Assembly: GCA_023898705.1 (NCBI GenBank)
Contig: CP060235.1
Coordinates: 1 to 64,000, forward strand
Source of the DNA: Alphaproteobacteria bacterium
Lineage (GTDB): Bacteria; Pseudomonadota; Alphaproteobacteria; CAJXXZ01; 1604HC
Direction of reading: 5' to 3'
DNA length: 64,000 nt
Positions 58,057 through 64,000 of this stretch are shown here, in pieces; the stretch's first letter is position 1; every line of letters starts with the position of its first letter. A program made the translations under genes and the position numbers. The notes beneath the pieces were generated by a model. The model was not told where the DNA came from. It searched no databases and saw nothing but the letters and a program-made list of their open reading frames with translations.

Positions 58057-60165
58057 ATGAGAAGGTTGTTCGTTATGTTTTTCAAGATCGTTATGTTGGC
58101 GGTATCAGTAAATTTTGTAAGTGCTGATTCTGACAAGGTCAATCCGACAACAAACACGCTTAATTCACAAAAAACCACTTTGGAGGATTTAGCAGATAAA
58201 ATCACGTCTTTAGAGCAAAAAATAGATAGTTTAGAAAAAAGTAAGCCAACTGTCCAAGAAACAAAGCAAATTGAATCATCAACAACCGAAATAGTTAATA
58301 AGGAACAAATTACATCTAAAAATAGGGTTGTATTTAACAATATAAAACGCATAGCTCAAAATATTTTTACAACATTAATGTCATCTTTTAAATTTGTATT
58401 TTCTAACGCAGATAGTTTGATTTTATTAAAACGTGGATTCATTAACGTATTTAAACTTGCTGTATTGAGCGTATTAATTTCTTACATCCTATTTTTTGCA
58501 CTAAAAAGGTCTATACATTATTATCACTCGATTTATGAAAATCAGATGTATAGCTTGTTTTCTGATTTTTCTGTGGTCATTTTCTCGTCACTCTTTTTGT
58601 TATGTTTGATCATTATACCTGAATTGGAGTTTAGTCTTATAAATCAAGCCTCATTTTTAAACAGTGAAACAATGTTTATTTTAGTAACATTAAATAGGCT
58701 TTTAATCAGCTTTATCATGATAAGAGCAACTCAGACTGTCTTCTCCTACATACAAAATGACTTGATACAAAAAACAAGTCTCAAAATCATCAGTACGGTC
58801 ACTTTTATGTGTGTCACTTGGTGCGTCAGTGAAATTACAAAATATTTTATAGCTATATACGAGGTTAGTAAAATGGATGCTAAAGTAATTGAAGATATCA
58901 GTCTAGTCACCAATATAGTGTACACATCTATTTTACTTAAAACATTGTTAACCCTACGACAAAATATTAGTACCAAACTCAGAAGTCAAAATATTTGGCT
59001 GCGAAATTTAACTGGAATTCATTCTATAGCCTTGGTTTTAGTTTATATAATCATCATATTCTGGACGAATATGAATATATCATACAAATTTATTAGGACC
59101 GTGGCATCAGTTATTTTATTCCCTATTGCCCTACTCGTATCTATTTTGGTTAGGAGGTACATATCCCATTATTTAATAAGTATTAAACCAATTTATAGGT
59201 TCCATATTTTGCCAATCTATTTGCCACTTTTGAAGATAATCAGAAAAGCTGTGATTCCGGTAGTGATAATTACAACTTTGAAGATTTGGGAAATTTCTAT
59301 ATATAAAAATATAATCTCAATAGTTAATAAAAGAATCGTTGATGGGTTAATTAGTATTTTCTATTTAATGATAGTTTACAACTTCTTACTTGGACTTGTG
59401 AGACATATACTTGCAAAATGGCTGTCAAAACAATTGGCTCATCAACAAGACAATAACAAAAAATTTGAAATTTTATTTCAAATTCTTCTTTCCGGGTCAA
59501 AGATTATTTTCGGATTTGCCGCATTCATCGGAACATTATCTATACTTGGTTACAACACTACTCATATTGTACCAGCACTTACTTTCTTATCCGCAGGTTT
59601 ATCACTTAGCGTCAGAGAGATTATTACAGACCTATTAAATGGATTATTTATTATTATAGATAACACCATAGTAGTCGGAGATATGGTTGTAATACACGAT
59701 AAAAATGCTCAAGTGGAAAATATGACTTTAAGGTACATGCAGGCTAGAAGAGATGATGGAACGCTGATTACAATTCCATACCATAAAGTTGATGAAATAA
59801 TGAATAAGAGTAGAAATTTTATGGGTGTTCTTATTAATGTAGCTGTCACATATGATACAAAGCCAGAGGAAGCTATTGCAACTGTCGAAGAAGCATTCAA
59901 CATATTAAGAGAGATGCCACAATGTAAACACAGAGTATTCATACCTTTTGAAATGCGTGGTCTAGCGGAAGTAAATGGAGTTTACTACACTGTGTACGCT
60001 AAAATTAAAGTCGTACCAGGTTACCAATTTATGGTACAGAGAAATCTGAATCGCATAATTAAAGAGCTATTTGATAAGAAATCTATAAAGATGCCTGATC
60101 AAATAAGGTTAACGCATATAAAGTCGCCATCTACAACCACACCACTACCAGATAGTGTAAACTAA
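58057..60165 (+). CDS. MscS-family mechanosensitive channel
   Basis: A tension-gated channel that releases solutes on osmotic down-shock. 702 aa: a signal-like N-terminus (residues 1-22), a short coiled coil (TLEDLADKITSLEQKIDSLE), several transmembrane helices, and the conserved MscS pore/beta domain with LSAGLSLSVREIITDLLNG and VVGDMVVIH. The C-terminal alpha/beta domain includes NVAVTYDTKPEEAI. It is of the large MscK/YbdG-like size. It lies 8 bp behind the foldase-like gene. Confidence 0.9.
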   Translation: MRRLFVMFFKIVMLAVSVNFVSADSDKVNPTTNTLNSQKTTLEDLADKITSLEQKIDSLEKSKPTVQETKQIESSTTEIVNKEQITSKNRVVFNNIKRIAQNIFTTLMSSFKFVFSNADSLILLKRGFINVFKLAVLSVLISYILFFALKRSIHYYHSIYENQMYSLFSDFSVVIFSSLFLLCLIIIPELEFSLINQASFLNSETMFILVTLNRLLISFIMIRATQTVFSYIQNDLIQKTSLKIISTVTFMCVTWCVSEITKYFIAIYEVSKMDAKVIEDISLVTNIVYTSILLKTLLTLRQNISTKLRSQNIWLRNLTGIHSIALVLVYIIIIFWTNMNISYKFIRTVASVILFPIALLVSILVRRYISHYLISIKPIYRFHILPIYLPLLKIIRKAVIPVVIITTLKIWEISIYKNIISIVNKRIVDGLISIFYLMIVYNFLLGLVRHILAKWLSKQLAHQQDNNKKFEILFQILLSGSKIIFGFAAFIGTLSILGYNTTHIVPALTFLSAGLSLSVREIITDLLNGLFIIIDNTIVVGDMVVIHDKNAQVENMTLRYMQARRDDGTLITIPYHKVDEIMNKSRNFMGVLINVAVTYDTKPEEAIATVEEAFNILREMPQCKHRVFIPFEMRGLAEVNGVYYTVYAKIKVVPGYQFMVQRNLNRIIKELFDKKSIKMPDQIRLTHIKSPSTTTPLPDSVN

Positions 60166-60178
60166 AACTTGGCAAACA

Positions 60179-60520
60179 ATGAAATCGTTATTGCATAAGG
60201 GAAGATTATATGTTTGTAAAATACTAGTCATAATTTATACAGTCATAATTGTGGCTAAAACTGTTATTAGAGCTTATTTGCTCATGCTAAAAATAATAGT
60301 TCAAAATAAACAAAGTAACCTCACCATAGAAAAACAGATAGATAATTTAAACTACACGCAAATAAAATTATTGTCTGCCTGGATTACACTTACACCTGGT
60401 ACAATTGCATTTTCAGATAAAAACAAACTTGTGGTGCACTCGATCGTTGGGAATCCTGAACATGACATAAACTATATGATAAGCTTCATATCTCATTATT
60501 TTTCAAACCAGACTAAATAA
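60179..60520 (+). CDS. MnhE/MrpE-like cation antiporter subunit
   Basis: 113 aa. The C-terminal half matches the MnhE (MrpE) signature of Na+/H+ antiporter complexes: SAWITLTPGTIAFSDKNKLVVHSI, where the family has NLITLTPGT and a VHAL-type segment. The N-terminal part is two hydrophobic stretches. No other Mrp subunit lies in the window. It lies 13 bp after the MscS gene and is the last gene of the operon. It is convergent with argS. Confidence 0.7.
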   Translation: MKSLLHKGRLYVCKILVIIYTVIIVAKTVIRAYLLMLKIIVQNKQSNLTIEKQIDNLNYTQIKLLSAWITLTPGTIAFSDKNKLVVHSIVGNPEHDINYMISFISHYFSNQTK

Positions 60521-60547
60521 GCAAATCATATAATAAACAATTCATTT

Positions 60548-62272
60548 TCAAAGTCTATCATACGCATCAATACCTAACACGTTCAAACCTTCTTTGATCA
60601 TTTTTCCTACTATAGAAGCAAAAGCTACCCTATCGTGCGTCGTTTGTAAATTATCCACGATCCACTTTTTGCTTTTGTCAATTTTGCCTTCATTCCATAT
60701 CGCATGAAACTGTTCAGCTACATCTAGTAAAAAGTGGATTACTTTATGAACTTCTAAAGTCCTTACAACTGATTCAATGCACTTTCTCCAATTAAGTAAC
60801 AGCTTGAGTAACTCAATCATCGAATCAGTCAAAGAGTCTAAATTAATTTGTTGACTGATGTCCGTGGAATTTACTAAAGAACTAATACGCGCATGCGCAT
60901 ACTGTAAATAATAAAAAGGATTTTCCATAGAAAATTCAGTTAATTTATCTGCATTAACCGTGTAGTGCGTATCTAGACTTTTGTTTAACATCATAAACCT
61001 AAATATGTCTTTCCCTGTATTGTAATCAGTGGAATCAGTATTCACAGATGAGTTAGAGTCTATAAAATCTGAAACAGAAAATCCTATACTCTCTACAGCT
61101 TCTCTTAAACTAAGAGCATTCCCCAATCGTTTAGAAAATCTTATATTTTCTCCATTTTTTTGAAACAGTACCACTTGGCATGTCTTAATATCCATCCTAA
61201 TATCATCTTTCAATTGGGTTACAGCATTGTACAATCGTTTTATATAGCCATCATGGTCAGCACCTAGTATCACTATTAGCCATTTGAACCCTCTATCAAG
61301 TTTGTTATAAAAGTATCCTATATCATTAGCAAAATACGTGTAAGAACCATCAGGTTTAGTTAAGGCTCTATCTTCATCCCCTAATTTAGAACCAAGAAAA
61401 AGCAACAAATCTTCATTTGATTCCAATCCCTTATCACTTTGTATCTTTCCCAATTTCCCTTTTGCAATAAGATGTTTATTTTCCAAAACCCTTAAAGCAT
61501 GAGGCACGAATTCTACGATACTTGTTTCAAAAACCCATACATCATGTTTAATACCTATGAAAGCTAAATCCTCTTTGATCAGTTTGATTACACACTCTAC
61601 ACTAAATTTCTTAAAATAATCACGATAATCTATGCTATTCCATTTGTCAAAATCTTTATTTAATATTTCTTGAGCTATATCTGTTATATATTCACCTTGA
61701 TAGGATTCGGTTAATTCTAAAGGTTTCAGATTTTGTAATTCAAGATACTTGGAGAAAACTGAATCAGCTAAAACATTAATTTGATTACCTGCATCATTTA
61801 CATAATATTCTTTTGTCACATCATATCCAGCTAATTTCAAAACATTTGCCAAAGCATCTCCATATACGGATCGTGCATTTCCATAATGTAATGGACCCGT
61901 AGGATTAGCTGATACAAATTCAACATTCACCTTCTCAGATTTATTATCAAAAATAGGCTTGCCTCCTGATTTAAGCAACCCATTCATTCCATTTTCTAAA
62001 AATTTATTTGATACAGAAAAATTCACAAATCCATTTTTTAAAATAGTAATAGATGAAATACTTTCTTTTAATTCATCATCTTGTTCAACGCTAGCTCTAA
62101 TACCATCTAACACCTCATCATCTTTCACAGTTCTTAATTTTCTGATTAGAAATAAAAAATTAGTTGACAAATCAGCATATTTATTAGTGCCAAAAAACAT
62201 CAAACCAGCAGAATCAGTCAATGTTACACTTAATACCTTTTTTAATTTGTTTTCAAGGTCTAGAAAATCCAT
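60548..62272 (-). CDS. argS: Arginyl-tRNA synthetase
   Basis: Charges tRNA-Arg. At 574 aa it has an N-terminal additional domain, the HIGH-type VSANPTGPLHYGNARSVYGD, the KMSKS-like RFSKRLGNALSL, and the C-terminal anticodon domain with ENPFYYLQYAHARI. The length is normal. Divergent from hisS. Confidence 0.96.
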   Translation of the reverse strand: MDFLDLENKLKKVLSVTLTDSAGLMFFGTNKYADLSTNFLFLIRKLRTVKDDEVLDGIRASVEQDDELKESISSITILKNGFVNFSVSNKFLENGMNGLLKSGGKPIFDNKSEKVNVEFVSANPTGPLHYGNARSVYGDALANVLKLAGYDVTKEYYVNDAGNQINVLADSVFSKYLELQNLKPLELTESYQGEYITDIAQEILNKDFDKWNSIDYRDYFKKFSVECVIKLIKEDLAFIGIKHDVWVFETSIVEFVPHALRVLENKHLIAKGKLGKIQSDKGLESNEDLLLFLGSKLGDEDRALTKPDGSYTYFANDIGYFYNKLDRGFKWLIVILGADHDGYIKRLYNAVTQLKDDIRMDIKTCQVVLFQKNGENIRFSKRLGNALSLREAVESIGFSVSDFIDSNSSVNTDSTDYNTGKDIFRFMMLNKSLDTHYTVNADKLTEFSMENPFYYLQYAHARISSLVNSTDISQQINLDSLTDSMIELLKLLLNWRKCIESVVRTLEVHKVIHFLLDVAEQFHAIWNEGKIDKSKKWIVDNLQTTHDRVAFASIVGKMIKEGLNVLGIDAYDRL

Positions 62273-62405
62273 AGTTCAAAGCTATTATAAACCAAACAAA
62301 AAAGCTAGATCTGCTTATCCTAGAAACGATATAATTCTATTCAAGAATCATTAAACCATTAATCTGAGAATATAAATATTGGTATTTTCATGATATAACT
62401 GTCAC

Positions 62406-63608
62406 ATGAGTATAAAAGGCACGATAGATTGGACAGGCAATGATTATCAACTCAGACAAAAAATATTAAATGCTTTTCATGATTTTATGTATATAAGAGG
62501 TTTTGAAATGATTGAGCCTTCAATTTTGGAACGGTACGAGTTATTTTCAAGAAGTGTAGGAGAGAGCTCGGATATAATGCAAAAAGAGCTTTTCTTTGCT
62601 GTATCCAAAATGAAGCAGAACCTTGATATCGTCCTCAGACCTGAATACACTACTTCCATTATCAGAACTCTGGTAGAGCACGGACACGTACATGATAAAA
62701 AGATAGCTTACGCCGGGAAAGTATTTCGTCATGATAGACCTCAAAAGGAACGATATAGAGAATTTACACAATTAGGATGTGAAGTTTTTGGAGATGATCC
62801 ATTCATTGATATAGAAGTTATTTTGTATGCTGTAGAGTTTTTAAAAAAATATAGCCATAACATAAAGGTAAAGATCAATTCACTAGGCTCCCCAGGAGTA
62901 TTAGAAAAATATAAAGATATAGTTAGCGATTTTTTTAAACAGCATGATATTGCAGATGAAAACAGTAAAGATATTTCGCCAATAAGACTTATAGATAAAA
63001 TGTCTCCTGAGGAAAAGGTTAGCTATAACCTTCCAAAAATTTTGGATTACATAAGCAATGATGACAAACAAAGGTTTAATTTAGTTTGTAACGAACTACA
63101 AAAATTGAATGTAGATTTTTCTATCGACCCATACTTAGTCAGAGGGCTAGATTATTATAATCAAACCGTATTTGAAATAGAAAAAACAGATTCAAACAAT
63201 GCCATACTTGGCGGAGGTAGATACCATGGACTAGTTAAAAGATTAGGTGGGCAGGATGTAAGTGGTATAGGTTGGTCTGTTGGATTGGAAAGGATTCTAT
63301 CCCTAATGGAATATGCTCCAAATGAGAAAATTTATGCTATTGTATCTATAAATGAGCATAGTTATGCACTCAAAGTAGCCAATACTTTACAAAAAGAGTT
63401 GTCTAATGCAGATTTAAAATTTATAAGAACTATGTTAATTTTTGAGAGCAATATGAAAAGAGCTATGAAAAAAGTTGGCAATATAAATCCGGACAAGATT
63501 ATTTTTTGTGGACAAGAAGAAAAAAATAATGAAAGTATTTCCGTAAAGGATTGTGTGACACAACTACAAAATGAATATGTATTAAAGGATATAAACAAAA
63601 TTCTATGA
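62406..63608 (+). CDS. hisS: Histidyl-tRNA synthetase
   Basis: Charges tRNA-His. At 400 aa it has class II motif 2 RHDRPQKERYREFTQLG, the histidine loops LVRGLDYYNQTVFE and GGGRYHGL, motif 3 GIGWSVGLERI, and the C-terminal anticodon domain. Stop and prfA start overlap as ATGA. Confidence 0.96.
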   Translation: MSIKGTIDWTGNDYQLRQKILNAFHDFMYIRGFEMIEPSILERYELFSRSVGESSDIMQKELFFAVSKMKQNLDIVLRPEYTTSIIRTLVEHGHVHDKKIAYAGKVFRHDRPQKERYREFTQLGCEVFGDDPFIDIEVILYAVEFLKKYSHNIKVKINSLGSPGVLEKYKDIVSDFFKQHDIADENSKDISPIRLIDKMSPEEKVSYNLPKILDYISNDDKQRFNLVCNELQKLNVDFSIDPYLVRGLDYYNQTVFEIEKTDSNNAILGGGRYHGLVKRLGGQDVSGIGWSVGLERILSLMEYAPNEKIYAIVSINEHSYALKVANTLQKELSNADLKFIRTMLIFESNMKRAMKKVGNINPDKIIFCGQEEKNNESISVKDCVTQLQNEYVLKDINKIL

Positions 63609-64000
63609 ATTGGTGGTCTAATATTATCAAAAAGTATGCAAAACTTGAGAACGAACTTTCTAATCCAAGCATTTCTAAAGAAGATCTGATCAATAAGTCA
63701 AAAGAGTTGGGTCAGCTATCTGGAGACTATCAAATGGCTTGTGATGCGACAGAAGTGGATAACGAATTGATTGCAGTTCAAGAAATGATAATGGAATGTG
63801 GGACAGATTCAGCTTTTGTTAAGGAATTACTAGTAGAACAAAAACGACTTGAGGGAAAACTTAGATCCATACACTATGCCTATATCAAAGCCAAAGAAAA
63901 ATCGGTATCTGAACAAGCATTAATGCTTGAAATCAGACCAGGAGCTGGTGGGGCTGAAGCAGGAATATTTGCATATAATCTACTTGAGATGTATTTGAGA
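63605..64000 (+). CDS. prfA: Peptide chain release factor 1 (5' part)
   Basis: Releases finished proteins at UAA/UAG. The first 132 residues are in view, starting MNWWSNIIKKYAKLENEL and reaching LEIRPGAGGAEAGIFAYNLLEMY, the family's conserved acidic stretch in domain 2. The codon-recognition PxT and the GGQ motif are beyond the right edge, so RF1 versus RF2 rests on the N-terminal type. Translationally coupled to hisS. Confidence 0.85.
   Translation, partial: MNWWSNIIKKYAKLENELSNPSISKEDLINKSKELGQLSGDYQMACDATEVDNELIAVQEMIMECGTDSAFVKELLVEQKRLEGKLRSIHYAYIKAKEKSVSEQALMLEIRPGAGGAEAGIFAYNLLEMYLR

Overview
This is one 64 kb stretch of an AT-rich bacterial chromosome with few insertions. The gene set points to an obligately host-associated alphaproteobacterium, most likely in or near the Rickettsiales. 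It encodes a CtrA-type response regulator, GatCAB amidotransferase, an orphan gene-transfer-agent (GTA) type terminase, three long ankyrin-repeat proteins, a small beta-barrel surface protein, and reduced or degenerate versions of several housekeeping proteins. Species cannot be fixed from the sequence alone. MurA, Alr and FtsW indicate that some peptidoglycan is still made.

Layout. 1-5.3 kb: 5' part of gyrA (minus), an 833-aa ankyrin protein, ssb. 5.4-10.9 kb: GTA-type terminase beside an unknown secreted protein, ftsW, a small secreted Lys/Ala-rich protein, a pseudouridine synthase and a thioredoxin-fold protein. 10.9-19.5 kb: murA, RNase J, rpmF-plsX, a large ankyrin gene on the other strand, then a frameshifted fabH. 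19.5-23.8 kb: tRNA-Thr, ctrA, a third ankyrin gene, a MarC-like gene. 23.8-32.7 kb: alaS-engB, an outer-membrane protein, gatC-gatA-gatB, tRNA-Tyr, tRNA-Gly and tuf. 33.1-36.5 kb: mutL-lspA and a uracil-DNA glycosylase with an A-type Fe-S carrier (minus). 36.6-41.5 kb: a stand-alone threonyl-tRNA editing protein, thrS, infC and an AsmA-like gene, tightly coupled. 41.5-54.8 kb: ileS, alr, trxB, gyrB, a fused rpsF-rpsR gene, birA, gltX, glyA, a phosphohexomutase and a dksA-like gene. 55-60.5 kb: a compact envelope operon (small secreted protein, degenerate epimerase-like membrane protein, PpiC-like foldase, MscS channel, MnhE-like protein). 60.5-64 kb: argS (minus), hisS and the start of prfA.

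Two observations stand out. (1) The threonyl-tRNA synthetase at 37345-39231 keeps its catalytic core but has lost key residues of its cis editing site. Directly upstream, in the same operon, lies a separate protein made only of the ThrRS N-terminal region, with most editing residues intact. This looks like a catalysis/editing division of labour, known as a two-gene arrangement in some archaea. (2) Ribosomal proteins S6 and S18, which pair on the 30S platform, are encoded as one continuous 174-aa polypeptide at 48932-49456. Other oddities are a one-base frameshift in a G-run of fabH, an ankyrin gene splitting the plsX/fabH pair, a DksA-like protein and a family-4 UDG-like protein that lack expected residues, and a glycine at the GyrA quinolone-resistance position.
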